A DNA stretch of 64,000 nucleotides from positions 620,001-684,000 of the forward strand of contig OZ244175.1 in assembly GCA_965216535.1 (NCBI GenBank), written 5' to 3'. Position 1 is the first letter of the stretch. Each line of letters starts with the position of its first letter. Both the position numbers and the translations under genes were made by a program. Below, piece by piece: positions 1 through 8,522 of the stretch. The notes beneath the pieces are model-generated. The model was not told the DNA's origin and searched no databases. It saw nothing but the letters and a program-made list of their open reading frames with translations. The DNA comes from Hoeflea_A sp965216535 (lineage in GTDB: Bacteria > Pseudomonadota > Alphaproteobacteria > Rhizobiales > Rhizobiaceae).

Positions 1-24
1 CAGCACCCACATCTTGCTTGGATT

Positions 25-639
25 ATGGCAGCCTTGTTGCTGGCTTTCAGTGCGTCATCTGTTTTCTCGGATGACAAATCCGAATGTACCTTTTCCGACG
101 ATCCCTCTTTCCATGAAGTCGAAGTCACAATTGATGACGAAGTAATATCTCGCGGCGATCTCATGGAAATCATCGACCCACTCTGGTGGTGTGGCATCAC
201 GCACAAGGGTCCGGTCGCGTATGGTGAAAGTCTAGCGCAATTCTCCAAGCATCAGCAATTGGTGCATGCGATCCTCTGGTACGACGCCGAGGTGTTGAAT
301 GGCGGTCATCACCAGTTCTTTTCCAACTCGGCTGGCATCGTGTGGGAAAATGCACTGGAAGGGCTCCAGAAGATAGGGATGTCAGAGGCCGCGGAAATCC
401 TGAAAGACGCCTCCAATCTTTTCGGCGGAAGGCCCTCATTGGATCGAGCAGTCCGGAATCGGCAGCTTGAGCGTATCGATTACGATGCCCTCGACCAACT
501 AGACGCTCGCTACTACAACTTGTACGGCTCCATTGACGAAAACCTATTGGACTACATTCATAGAAACAGACAGAAATTCTATTTCAATGGGATAGTTAGC
601 AGACCGAAAGACTGGAACGACCGCATTCAACAACGCTGA
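25..639 (+). CDS. DUF4375 (DMP19-like) protein with N-terminal signal-like segment
   Basis: A protein of about 204 residues. The central part, with a WYDAEVLNGGHHQFFSNS stretch near residues 85-102, matches what I know of the DMP19/DUF4375 family, whose biochemical role is poorly defined. The first 15 residues are hydrophobic and could be the end of a signal peptide. The reading frame stays open to the left edge of the window, so the true start may lie upstream and the gene may be partial. It is convergent with the DMT transporter gene, with 12 bp between the stop codons. Family assignment is from memory of the motif; the function is unknown. Confidence 0.7.
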   Translation: MAALLLAFSASSVFSDDKSECTFSDDPSFHEVEVTIDDEVISRGDLMEIIDPLWWCGITHKGPVAYGESLAQFSKHQQLVHAILWYDAEVLNGGHHQFFSNSAGIVWENALEGLQKIGMSEAAEILKDASNLFGGRPSLDRAVRNRQLERIDYDALDQLDARYYNLYGSIDENLLDYIHRNRQKFYFNGIVSRPKDWNDRIQQR

Positions 640-651
640 ATTTCCACGTAC

Positions 652-1560
652 TCAGAATTTGGGTCGCTGACGCAGCCCGCTTACGGCATCCCCGGCAATG
701 GCGGCCAGAAGGATCGCGCCGCCGATCAGCGTCAACGGACCGGCGGTTTCTCCGAGTGCCAGCCAGACCCAGAGTGGCGCAAGCAAGATCTCCGTCATCG
801 CTATCAATGACAATTCGGCCGCCGGAACTGATTTGGATCCTGTGGTGAAGAGAACCAGCGCAAGACCCAACTGGAAGACGCCCATGCAGAGCGACAATGT
901 CGTGTCGTGCAGCGACAGTTGGATGCCATCGCCTGTTGCAAAACAGATTGCGGCGGACAGACCGCAGCCGAACAGGCCGGCAAGCAGGACGCTGGGCAAC
1001 ATGTCGTTCAACCGACCCCAGCGCAGAGCGACGATATAGGAGGCAAAACCGGCCGCACCGGACAGGGCTGCGAGATTGCCGACGGCGTATCCGAGCGAGA
1101 TGCCTTCGGACACCATCACGACGACACCGAAAAAGGCACAGCTGATGGCAACCCACGTTGTCGCGCGGACCCGTTCGCCCAGCACTACGCGACCCAGGAT
1201 CGCGGCCATGAAGGGTGCTGCCGCGTACAGAAACAGGGCGTTGGCGACGGATGATTTCTGAAGGGCGACGATCGAGCCGCTGAAGGCAACAGTCAGCCCG
1301 ACCGCGGCGATGAGCGTGGCCCAGCCAACGGACCGCATGAGCGGTGCGATATGGCCGCGTTCGCGCCAGCCTATGACGAGCAGTAGAAACAGGACGACGC
1401 CGAGCGAGCGGTAAAACAGAACCTGCCAGGCCGTTGCCTCTTGCACGAGGCGAATGGCGATACCGACGGTCGAGGACACCACGCTGCCGGCGATGATGAG
1501 CGCGACACCTCGTCGATAGGCCGATGGGTCGGAAACGGCAGTCGTCGGATTGCTGTCCAT
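652..1560 (-). CDS. EamA/DMT-family permease
   Basis: A 302-residue protein with about ten hydrophobic segments arranged as two EamA-type halves, the usual length for drug/metabolite transporter superfamily exporters. It would sit in the inner membrane and probably exports a small metabolite; the substrate cannot be told. A paralogous DMT protein of similar length lies at 48124-49050. It is transcribed leftwards, behind the terminator at 1602-1636, so it probably has its own promoter. Confidence 0.85.
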   Translation of the reverse strand: MDSNPTTAVSDPSAYRRGVALIIAGSVVSSTVGIAIRLVQEATAWQVLFYRSLGVVLFLLLVIGWRERGHIAPLMRSVGWATLIAAVGLTVAFSGSIVALQKSSVANALFLYAAAPFMAAILGRVVLGERVRATTWVAISCAFFGVVVMVSEGISLGYAVGNLAALSGAAGFASYIVALRWGRLNDMLPSVLLAGLFGCGLSAAICFATGDGIQLSLHDTTLSLCMGVFQLGLALVLFTTGSKSVPAAELSLIAMTEILLAPLWVWLALGETAGPLTLIGGAILLAAIAGDAVSGLRQRPKF

Positions 1561-1601
1561 GGAATGACGCTACAGGGCTGCCTGTCCGCCTGTCCATCGA
1601 C

Positions 1602-1636
1602 AAAGAAAAACCGGCCGACACAAGGGTCGACCGGTT
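1602..1636 (-). terminator. Rho-independent terminator of the small secreted-protein genes
   Basis: Read on the minus strand, AACCGG/CCGGTT arms (1609-1614 and 1631-1636) extend inward through one mismatch to a CGAC/GTCG stem. They are followed by a T-rich run (complement of caaagaaaaa at 1601-1610). It lies just after the stop of the 1660-1968 gene. Confidence 0.65.
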
Positions 1637-1659
1637 CCTTTGGGAGGCTGCGTCCACGC

Positions 1660-1968
1660 TTACTCCGGTGGTGGGGCGCACTCGTCGGCGCCGCCGGGTT
1701 GCGAACTCATGCCGCCATTGCCGAGGTCGCACATGGATTTGAGGGCTTCGGCGCATTCCATGATGCCCACATTGCTGTTGCAAGTCAGATCGCTGTCGTC
1801 GACCTGGGCCTGTGCCGTGCCGCCTCCCGTTTTGCCGGTCGTTTTGACCTTGGCGATCGGGGCCGAGCCGCGCTTGACGATATGGCTGGAGGCGGCCTGG
1901 GCCTGTGCCGAAAGGGCGATCAGAACGCCGACGGCGGTGAGGATGCGGGTGAATGAAGTGGTGTTCAT
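1660..1968 (-). CDS. Small secreted cysteine-containing protein of unknown function
   Basis: A 102-residue protein that opens with a clear Sec signal peptide ending near AQAQA (residues 21-25). The mature part is about 77 residues and has four cysteines (in CNSN, MECAEA, SMCD and DECAP), enough for two disulfides. It ends in an acidic, proline-rich tail. A good Shine-Dalgarno sequence (GAAGGA) precedes the start. It is the second gene of a two-gene unit with the lysine-rich secreted protein 22 bp upstream, so the two products may act together outside the cytoplasm. I do not recognise the family. Confidence 0.65.
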   Translation of the reverse strand: MNTTSFTRILTAVGVLIALSAQAQAASSHIVKRGSAPIAKVKTTGKTGGGTAQAQVDDSDLTCNSNVGIMECAEALKSMCDLGNGGMSSQPGGADECAPPPE

Positions 1969-1990
1969 CGGTCTATCCTTCCTTCGACGC

Positions 1991-2875
1991 TTACTTCTTC
2001 AGTTTGACGGATTTGGCGCCGCCCTTGAGACCACAGTTCACGTTGAGCGGAACCCATTTGGTGGAATGCTTGTGGCCCTTCAGCACGACCATGTACTTGC
2101 GCTTGGTCGTCTTCTCGAACGTGTAGGTCTTGGCCCAACGCTTGGCGTAGCCCTTGCCGGCCTTGCCCGTCTTGACGCTGGCTGCCTGCTTGGCGCCGTC
2201 ATGGCGATAGAGCATGAAGTTGACCTTGCCCGGCTTGTTCGTATGGATTTCGGTCACCAGTCGCACCGGCTGGCCGCATTTCGGGCGGGCCGGGATGGTG
2301 TAAAGCTTCAGCTTCGACACCTTGAGATCGGTCTTGGCGCGTTTTGGCGGCTTGGGCTGGCAGACCACCTTGATTGGCAGCTTGCCCGTGTAACCGTGGA
2401 TATCGGCAGAGTGGTAGGCCGACAGAACGGCATCAATGTTCATGTCCCGGACGGCTTTCTTGGAGCCACCGAACACATCACACAGGGCCCGGGCCTTGCC
2501 CTGCAGTGGCGACAACATGGATTTGCCGACGTTGGCTGGAACCAGTTTTTCGTAATTGCGAGTGCGATAGCCCTCGGGCATTTTCCAGAGATACATGCCG
2601 GACTCTTTAACGAAGATCCCGGCCGAATCGAATTTGCCCCCGACCGTCTTGATCTTGACCTTGATCTGGATCGGGAAGTTGGACGACTTGTTGGCCCACA
2701 CCCATTTGCTGCCGTTGTGCTTCATTTCCATCGTCACGGGCTGATGGTAGCTGCCCTGAACGACATGGAACTTGATGTCCTTCATGATGGCATTGGCGGG
2801 GGTGGCCAGAAGCGGGGTTGTCAGGGCGAGTGCCGTGAGTGCTGCTTTGACGCCTGATTTGCTTGCGATGTTCAT
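1991..2875 (-). CDS. Lysine-rich secreted protein, unknown function
   Basis: A 294-residue protein with a signal peptide (cleavage probably after ATPANA, near residue 29). The mature chain is strongly basic, with many Lys-x-Lys pairs, and looks like two beta-rich domains. The second, from about residue 185, opens with the TDLKVSKLKLYTIPARPKCG region and ends with CGLKGG before a Lys-rich tail. The two late cysteines probably pair. The ribosome site GGAGA lies 7 bases before ATG. It is first in an operon with the small secreted protein at 1660-1968. No known domain is recognised; a role in binding an anionic surface polymer or nucleic acid is only a guess from charge. Confidence 0.7.
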   Translation of the reverse strand: MNIASKSGVKAALTALALTTPLLATPANAIMKDIKFHVVQGSYHQPVTMEMKHNGSKWVWANKSSNFPIQIKVKIKTVGGKFDSAGIFVKESGMYLWKMPEGYRTRNYEKLVPANVGKSMLSPLQGKARALCDVFGGSKKAVRDMNIDAVLSAYHSADIHGYTGKLPIKVVCQPKPPKRAKTDLKVSKLKLYTIPARPKCGQPVRLVTEIHTNKPGKVNFMLYRHDGAKQAASVKTGKAGKGYAKRWAKTYTFEKTTKRKYMVVLKGHKHSTKWVPLNVNCGLKGGAKSVKLKK

Positions 2876-3052
2876 TTTGCTCTCCGTTGAACTTACCCCA
2901 CTGAGCGTCTTATGGACGACCGCCGGTGAACCGCTTCTGAAACGGCCGTTCAGTCGGCGTTCATGGAGAGAAACCTGACCGGGTTGCTGTCACGCTGCTG
3001 CCGTAAAATGAAGGTTTGTTTGGTTGATGCTTGACCCGGCCCCTGTCCTGCA

Positions 3053-3072
3053 AGATCATGACACCATGATCT
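3053..3072. repeat. 8-bp perfect inverted repeat
   Basis: AGATCATG-acac-CATGATCT is a perfect dyad with a 4-base loop. It lies between two divergent transcription units and has no T-run, so an operator is more likely than a terminator. There is no direct evidence for a binding protein. Confidence 0.35.
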
Positions 3073-3207
3073 CGTTTCGTGAGCGAATACCGACCGAATA
3101 ACAACCAGGCCGATCGTCGAATGATCGGCACCTGGGCGTTTCGGGCGGTGTCACGGGATGTGAGGGAGGGACTTATACCCCCTTTGGCGCCAGATCAGCG
3201 TTCTCCA

Positions 3208-3235
3208 CTGGGTTCGAATCCCAGGCCGCCTACCA
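3208..3235 (+). pseudogene. tRNA 3'-end remnant (T arm, acceptor strand and CCA)
   Basis: The stretch reads as a perfect T stem (CTGGG/CCCAG) around a canonical TTCGAAT loop, then seven bases GCCGCCT, a discriminator A and encoded CCA. The only upstream partner for the acceptor strand is GGGCGGT at 3143-3149, with two G-U pairs. That would make a class II tRNA of about 90 bases, but position 8 is not U and neither a proper D arm nor a clean anticodon arm can be drawn. I therefore read it as a decayed tRNA or an attachment-site copy left by an integrative element. Confidence 0.4.
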
Positions 3236-3390
3236 TTCTCCCAAAGACCGAGTCGTCATTTGCTTATTGGCGGTCTGACAGTGTTGTTGAGTGATTGGAC
3301 TTTTATCCAACCGGAAGTACCCCTACTCTGGCAGTGACATTCTATGACTGTGACCCACTGACCTGCATTGGCAAAACCAACGAGGATGCG

Positions 3391-4827
3391 ATGTTCCATT
3401 CGATTTTGGCCAGAACAGTCGCGGCGGCCGGGCTGGCAATCTGTGGCTCAAGCCTGCCCTTTTCCGGTGCGCTGGCCCAATCCGCCATTCATGTGACGAA
3501 CGGGTCCGATTCCGGAGAGGGATCTCTGCGAGCGGCGTTGGAAACCGCAGCCAGCTCGGCGCAGCCCCTGCCGATCCTGATCGTCACCGATGATGACATC
3601 GAGATTGCGTCGACGCTGACCTATGCCGGACAGCATCCGCTTGTCATCCACGGCAATGGGCAAACAGTGAAGACCGAGGCCAATGTGACACTGCTGACGG
3701 TTTCAGAAGGCGCCGATCTGACTGTGAGCAAGCTCGATTTCGCCGGCCCGGGCGGCTTCAGCATCCGCGAACGGGGCGATCTGTCGGGCGCCGGTGGCAA
3801 GGGGATCTTTGTCGATGTGCGGGACGATCAGACCGGCACCGTCAATCTGACGCTGAACAGCGTCTCGGTGTCCGGCGTTGCTTATCACGGCATTCATGTC
3901 TCCGACTGCGATCTCGCCGACGCCTGCGGTGGCGGCAGCGGCGGCGGCGGGGACGGTGCGCCGGCCTCGATCGATATCCAGCTCAACAATGTGGAGATCA
4001 ACGATGTCGGCAACGGTTCCTTCGACGCCGACGGCATCCGCATCGACGAGCGCGGAGATGGCGATATCACATTTACCTCACGGGTGTCCGTGTTCAGCGA
4101 CGTCGGCGCCGATGGGGTGGAACTCGACGAGGGTGATGCTGGCGACGTGATTGCCACGATCGTCGACAACGGGTTCGTCGACAACGGAGAATATTGCGAT
4201 CCCGCTGTGCTGGCGCGGTTCCTGCCCGCCACAGCGGAAGGGGAATTCGAGGATGGCGAAAAGCCGCAGGGAGAAATTCCGGGCGGCATTGCGGATACGC
4301 CGGACGACCGTTGCTTCGAGCGCGACGTGGCTCTCTACGACTCAGGCTTCGTCAGGGAATTCGAGTTCGGCATCGATCTCGACGATGGCATCGACATTGA
4401 TGAAGCAGGGCCCGGTGGGCTGCGGGTGACCATGCTCGACTCTGAAATCCTGCGCAATCATGACGAGGGGGTCGATCTGGACGAAGAAGATGCCGGCGAT
4501 GCATTCATCACCATCCTTCGCTCGACGGCCGAAGGCAACACGGATGACGGTTTTCGCACTTCGGAATCCGGGCCCGGAAACCTGACCGCCTCCATCCGCA
4601 TGGTTACCGCCAGGGACAATGGCGGCAACGGTGTGCGCCTCGACGAAGCAGACGAGGGAACGATTTCGGTCGAGGCCATCGGCGTAACGACCGCCGACAA
4701 TGACGATGGCGACGACACCGGCCTGCGGGTGACCAAACAGGGTTCGGGTGAGGGCACGCTGGTGGTGCGCGAGTCCGACCTTCAGGACGGCATCGATGCC
4801 CGAAATGTCATCGTGACGAGGGAATGA
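3391..4827 (+). CDS. Secreted right-handed beta-helix protein with acidic 27-residue repeats
   Basis: A 478-residue protein from the ATG at 3391, chosen because GAGGA precedes it and a signal peptide (cleavage after ALAQ, residue 30) follows; an in-frame upstream start at 3295 would bury that signal. Residues 37-50 (GSDSGEGSLRAAL) match the N-terminal cap seen in many parallel beta-helix surface proteins. The motif [DNE]G-x-x-[LI]-D-E recurs at about residues 214, 241, 332, 359, 386, 413 and 443, mostly 27 apart. One 64-residue insertion with two cysteines lies between the second and third copies. The mature protein is very acidic and may bind calcium. Role unknown: an extracellular or periplasmic structural or carbohydrate-active protein. 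Confidence 0.75.
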   Translation: MFHSILARTVAAAGLAICGSSLPFSGALAQSAIHVTNGSDSGEGSLRAALETAASSAQPLPILIVTDDDIEIASTLTYAGQHPLVIHGNGQTVKTEANVTLLTVSEGADLTVSKLDFAGPGGFSIRERGDLSGAGGKGIFVDVRDDQTGTVNLTLNSVSVSGVAYHGIHVSDCDLADACGGGSGGGGDGAPASIDIQLNNVEINDVGNGSFDADGIRIDERGDGDITFTSRVSVFSDVGADGVELDEGDAGDVIATIVDNGFVDNGEYCDPAVLARFLPATAEGEFEDGEKPQGEIPGGIADTPDDRCFERDVALYDSGFVREFEFGIDLDDGIDIDEAGPGGLRVTMLDSEILRNHDEGVDLDEEDAGDAFITILRSTAEGNTDDGFRTSESGPGNLTASIRMVTARDNGGNGVRLDEADEGTISVEAIGVTTADNDDGDDTGLRVTKQGSGEGTLVVRESDLQDGIDARNVIVTRE

Positions 4828-4890
4828 CGCGCTCCGAGGGTTTGTTCGGCAGAAGATTCTAAGGCATGCCGTCGACACAATCCCAATTCC

Positions 4891-5649
4891 ATGTCGCGCA
4901 AGGTTGCTATATGGAAGCCGCTACAACTGGCGAGCAGCGTCGATGGAGTATTGATGGACAAGGGACTGGATTTCGGCATTGCGCCGGAAATTCACGGCGA
5001 TGCGTTTCACCGGTCGCTGTTCGAACTTGCGAAGCGGCCGGATCTGCATTCGTTTCTGGAGATCGGTTCGTCGAGCGGTGAGGGCAGCACGCAGGCGCTG
5101 GTTTCGGGGATCAGAACCCGCGATGACCGCAGCGACGTCCGCATGTTCTGCATGGAAATCAGTCGGGCCCGGTTCGAGGAGTTGCAGAACAACTACGCCG
5201 ATGACGGGTTTGTCCATTGCTACAACGTGTCCTCGATCCCGGCGGCGGCCTTCCCCGGTGCTGCCGAGGTCGAGCGCTTTCACCAGGTTTCGGAACGCTA
5301 TCGGTTTCGGCCGAAACGCCGGGCCAGGAAGCTGACCCAGACGCTCGGCTGGCTGCAGCGCGATCTCGACTATATCGCCGAATCCGGTGCCGATGGCGCC
5401 GGCATCAGGCTGATCAAGCAGGACCAGGGGATTGAGTTTTTCGATTTCGTCCTGATCGACGGGTCCGAATTCACCGGTGAGCGCGACCTCTACGAGGTGA
5501 TCGGAGCGAAGGTCATCGCGCTGGACGATATTCGTTCGTTCAAATGCTACAACGCGCATCGGATTTTGATGGCGGACATCAATTATCGGCTGCTGGAGAA
5601 GCGTCCGCATACCCGCAACGGCTTTTCCATATTCGAACGGGTTTTTTGA
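4891..5649 (+). CDS. SAM-dependent methyltransferase-like protein
   Basis: A protein of up to 252 residues. FLEIGSSSGEGS near residues 55-66 is a typical motif I (AdoMet-binding glycine-rich loop), and FDFVLIDGSEFTGERDLYE near residues 198-216 resembles the post-motif II region of Rossmann methyltransferases. The target is unknown. An alternative start at 4954 (MDKGLDF) has the better-placed GGAG and may be the real one, giving 231 residues. The LysE-type exporter starts 10 bp downstream, so the two may be cotranscribed. Confidence 0.6.
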   Translation: MSRKVAIWKPLQLASSVDGVLMDKGLDFGIAPEIHGDAFHRSLFELAKRPDLHSFLEIGSSSGEGSTQALVSGIRTRDDRSDVRMFCMEISRARFEELQNNYADDGFVHCYNVSSIPAAAFPGAAEVERFHQVSERYRFRPKRRARKLTQTLGWLQRDLDYIAESGADGAGIRLIKQDQGIEFFDFVLIDGSEFTGERDLYEVIGAKVIALDDIRSFKCYNAHRILMADINYRLLEKRPHTRNGFSIFERVF

Positions 5650-5658
5650 GGGCTTGCC

Positions 5659-6300
5659 ATGTCTTTCATTCCCGACCTCACCGTGCTCATCGCCTTTGCG
5701 GCGGCGTCGCTCGTGGTCATCCTGACGCCGGGCCCTGATATGACCCTATTCGTCGGGAGGGCGCTGAGCGAAGGCCGGGGCGCGGCGCTGGCCTGTGTCG
5801 CCGGCACATCGACCGGACTGCTGGTACACACCGTCCTGGTGGCGCTGGGCATTTCCGCACTGATTGTCGCGTCGCCAGCGGCATTTCTGATGCTGAAGAC
5901 AGGCGGCGCGCTTTATCTGCTGTGGCTGGCGGTGAGGGCACTTCGCGGCGGCGCTGTTTTCCAGATTGAGGGCGCAGAGACACGAGGCCGCTCGCCTTGG
6001 GCGAACTGGACGCAAGGAGCGGCGGTCAACCTGCTCAATCCCAAGATCATCATCTTTTTCATGACGTTCCTGCCGCAATTCGTGTCCGCCGACGATCCGC
6101 ATGTCAGCGGCAAGCTTTTGTTCCTCGGCGTCTTTTTCACCGTCTTCGCCCTGCCGTTCCTGGTGGTCATGGTATTGGCGGCGGAGCGCCTGGCCGGTTG
6201 GCTGCGCGGCAACCGGCGAGTGATGCGGACCATAGATTACGTGTTCGCCGCCGTATTTTCCGTTTTTGCCGTGAGGATATTGCTGACCGAGGGGCGGTGA
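5659..6300 (+). CDS. LysE/RhtB-family amino-acid exporter
   Basis: A 213-residue inner-membrane protein with about six hydrophobic segments. The N-terminal LTPGPDMTLFVGRALSEGR region and the NLLNPKIIIFFMTFLPQF segment are hallmarks of the LysE/RhtB (threonine/homoserine/lysine efflux) superfamily. The length is normal. It sits 10 bp after the methyltransferase gene and abuts the next small ORF, suggesting one transcript. The exported substrate is not predictable. Confidence 0.9.
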   Translation: MSFIPDLTVLIAFAAASLVVILTPGPDMTLFVGRALSEGRGAALACVAGTSTGLLVHTVLVALGISALIVASPAAFLMLKTGGALYLLWLAVRALRGGAVFQIEGAETRGRSPWANWTQGAAVNLLNPKIIIFFMTFLPQFVSADDPHVSGKLLFLGVFFTVFALPFLVVMVLAAERLAGWLRGNRRVMRTIDYVFAAVFSVFAVRILLTEGR

Positions 6301-6306
6301 GTGGTG

Positions 6307-6624
6307 ATGTCACACCCCGCTGTATCGACTTTGAGCGACAAGACGCGAACGTTGATCGAGGTCGTGGGTAATCTCAAGGCATATGATGATCAGCTGACGA
6401 TTTTTGCGCAGGAACCGTGGACATCCGCATCGCTGGCCGTTGTCGAGCTTGAAGATGAAGACGGGTCTCTGGTTCGGAAGCGAGATGGGATTGTCTTCAG
6501 CTATTTTCTCGAAGTGTTCATCGCTGTCGATTTTTTGGATGGCTGGGAGTCGAACAGTCCTGAGCCGATCGAGCTCCCTGCGAAATGCAATCGCTTGATC
6601 GAGTATGCCACCAACGACGCGTAG
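6307..6624 (+). CDS. Small hypothetical cytoplasmic protein
   Basis: About 105 residues from the ATG at 6307; GTG codons at 6301 and 6304 are alternatives directly after the LysE stop. The sequence is soluble and acidic and is aromatic-rich in the middle (VFSYFLEVFIAVDFLDGWE, residues 64-82). I do not recognise a family. The close coupling to the exporter and a plausible codon pattern make it a real gene. Its stop codon abuts the stop of the convergent membrane-protein gene at 6625. Confidence 0.5.
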   Translation: MSHPAVSTLSDKTRTLIEVVGNLKAYDDQLTIFAQEPWTSASLAVVELEDEDGSLVRKRDGIVFSYFLEVFIAVDFLDGWESNSPEPIELPAKCNRLIEYATNDA

Positions 6625-7110
6625 CTATTGGTTTTCACCATGCAGGTGGGCTTCCTCGCGGGCGCTGGGAAGCCAGTTGCCGGCGCCGCGGCCCGCAACG
6701 ACCCAGTAGCCGATGCCGCCGATCATACCGGAGGCGAGGCTCATGACGGTGAAATCCATCGGGGTTTGTTGATCCGACCCGATCACCAGTGTTTCGATCA
6801 GCGGGGCAATGGCCGCGATGACACCACCGGCCAGCGCATAGAAAAGCCAATCGCGTCGTCTGGCGAATTCGGCATAGAGGATCACCATCATGGCGGGAAC
6901 AAAGGCGACATAGCCGGCGAGGCTGGCAAGCAGGACGGCACTGAGAAACATGATGCCGACGTCGAAGCCGGTATGCGCCAGTTCGCCGGCCTGCTCAGGG
7001 GTGATGAATTTGGTCAGCAGCGCCAGCGATACGCCGGCCGCAACGGCACCAGCCGCATAGCCGAGTGTGATCATCACCAGGCGAATGAGGAACAGACCGA
7101 AGCGGTCCAT
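6625..7110 (-). CDS. Four-helix membrane protein of unknown function
   Basis: A 161-residue protein with four hydrophobic helices (about residues 5-30, 48-80, 87-110 and 120-140) and a short polar tail with histidines. It follows rlmN with one base between stop and start, so it is almost certainly translated from the rlmN transcript. No enzymatic motif is seen. I recognise it only as the kind of small conserved membrane protein found next to rlmN in Hyphomicrobiales. Confidence 0.7.
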   Translation of the reverse strand: MDRFGLFLIRLVMITLGYAAGAVAAGVSLALLTKFITPEQAGELAHTGFDVGIMFLSAVLLASLAGYVAFVPAMMVILYAEFARRRDWLFYALAGGVIAAIAPLIETLVIGSDQQTPMDFTVMSLASGMIGGIGYWVVAGRGAGNWLPSAREEAHLHGENQ

Positions 7111-7111
7111 C

Positions 7112-8353
7112 TCAGGCCTCGCCGTGGCCGGCGATCATCATCGCTTCGAGGGCCAGGCGCTCGGATTTACGCAACCGTTCCGATTCCGACTTGAGCTGGC
7201 CGCAGGCGGCGAGGATATCGCGGCCGCGGGGCGTGCGGATCGGTGAGGCGTATCCGGCCTTGTTGACGAAGTCGGCAAACTGTTCGATCTGCTCCCAGTC
7301 GGAGCACTCATAGGCGCTGCCCGGCCACGGGTTGAACGGGATCAGATTGATTTTCGCCGGGATGCCCTTCAGCAGTTTCACCAGATCACGGGCGTCTTCG
7401 AGCGAATCGTTGACGCCCTTGAGCATGACATATTCGAAGGTGATGCGGCGGGCATTGGAGAGGCCGGGATAATCGCGGCAGGCCTGCATCAGTTCGGCAA
7501 TCGGATACTTCTTGTTGATCGGCACCAGTTCATCGCGCAGGTCGTCGCGTACCGCATGCAACGAGATCGCCAGCATGACGCCGATTTCATCCCCGGTCCG
7601 GTAGATTTCCGGCACCACGCCAGAGGTCGACAGGGTGATGCGTCGTTTCGACAGCGAGAGGCCTTCATTGTCGGAGGCAATCAACAGGGCCTTCTTGACC
7701 TCGTCGAAATTGTAAAGCGGTTCGCCCATGCCCATCATCACGATGTTGGAGACCTTGCGGCCTTCCGACGGCACGATGGCGCCCTGAGGCGTGTCCCGGT
7801 CGGGAAAATCGCCGAGCCGGTCGCGGGCAAGCAGCAATTGCGCCAGGATTTCGCCCGCTGTCAGGTTGCGGACGAGCTTCTGGGTGCCGGTATGGCAGAA
7901 AGAACAGGTCAGAGTGCAGCCAACCTGACTGGATATGCACAGGGTTCCGCGGCCGTCCTCGGGAATATAGACCGTTTCGATCTCGACCGGTTTGCCGGCG
8001 CCGCGCGGTGCGAAGCGCAGCAGCCACTTGCGCGTTCCGTCTTCGGAGATCTGTTCGTCGACGATTTCGGGCCGGGCAATGGTGTAGCGCTCGGCAAGGG
8101 TCGCCCGCAGGTCCTTCGACACGTTGAGCATGTCGGCAAAATCGGACACGCCACGCACATAAAGCCAATGCCAAAGCTGCTGCACCCGCATCTTCACCTG
8201 ACGGTCGCGCACGCCGGCCTGACGCAGCGCCTCGCCGAGTTCGGCACGGTCCATGCCGACCAGGGACGGCTTCGAATCGTCATCAACGGCCGGCAGGCGC
8301 GCGGCAAGCGCGTCGCGGGTGTGGGTATCTTTCAGGTCGATGGACAGAGGCAT
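7112..8353 (-). CDS. rlmN: 23S rRNA (adenine-2503-C2)-methyltransferase RlmN
   Basis: A 413-residue radical-SAM enzyme that methylates C2 of A2503 in 23S rRNA and A37 in some tRNAs. The [4Fe-4S] ligands form the CxxxCxxC motif at Cys146, Cys150 and Cys153, followed by HTGTQKLVRNL. The late LAACGQL provides the second catalytic cysteine of the RlmN/Cfr family. N-terminal helices around residues 36-100 match the RNA-binding accessory domain. It is slightly longer than the E. coli enzyme, as is usual in rhizobia. It lies downstream of ialB and is followed at once by a small membrane-protein gene. Confidence 0.97.
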   Translation of the reverse strand: MPLSIDLKDTHTRDALAARLPAVDDDSKPSLVGMDRAELGEALRQAGVRDRQVKMRVQQLWHWLYVRGVSDFADMLNVSKDLRATLAERYTIARPEIVDEQISEDGTRKWLLRFAPRGAGKPVEIETVYIPEDGRGTLCISSQVGCTLTCSFCHTGTQKLVRNLTAGEILAQLLLARDRLGDFPDRDTPQGAIVPSEGRKVSNIVMMGMGEPLYNFDEVKKALLIASDNEGLSLSKRRITLSTSGVVPEIYRTGDEIGVMLAISLHAVRDDLRDELVPINKKYPIAELMQACRDYPGLSNARRITFEYVMLKGVNDSLEDARDLVKLLKGIPAKINLIPFNPWPGSAYECSDWEQIEQFADFVNKAGYASPIRTPRGRDILAACGQLKSESERLRKSERLALEAMMIAGHGEA

Positions 8354-8470
8354 CGGGCCAAAATCGCTTTGCTGTCAGAAACGGTGGACGGGATGATGGG
8401 CTCATGGCCGCCCGTCTGGCGCGCTGCTGTATCATCAATCGGCCGGCGCGTCACCCCGGACGCCGGAACG

Positions 8471-8496
8471 CAAAAGGCCGGCACAATGGCCGGCCT
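8471..8496 (-). terminator. Rho-independent terminator of ialB
   Basis: A perfect 8-bp stem AGGCCGGC/GCCGGCCT with a 6-base loop (8475-8496). On the minus strand it is followed by TTTTGCG. It lies 27 bp after the ialB stop codon and so separates ialB from rlmN. Confidence 0.85.
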
Positions 8497-8522
8497 GTGT
8501 TGCATTGCCTTCGGAAGGGCGC

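Larger units (their letters stand above)
2876..3390. other. Intergenic region of about 515 bp
   Basis: No credible gene is seen. The region must hold the promoter for the leftward secreted-protein operon and the one for the rightward beta-helix gene. It also contains an 8-bp inverted repeat (3053-3072) and the 3' end of a tRNA without a matching body (3208-3235). Confidence 0.5.

Noticed and set aside
596..1783. 395-residue frame on the minus strand across the DMT gene
   Set aside because: It is an arginine-rich shadow of the DMT and small secreted-protein genes in another frame.
3143..3235. A complete class II tRNA gene
   Set aside because: The acceptor can be closed only with two G-U pairs, U8 is absent and no D arm or clean anticodon stem can be drawn; only the 3' end is convincing.
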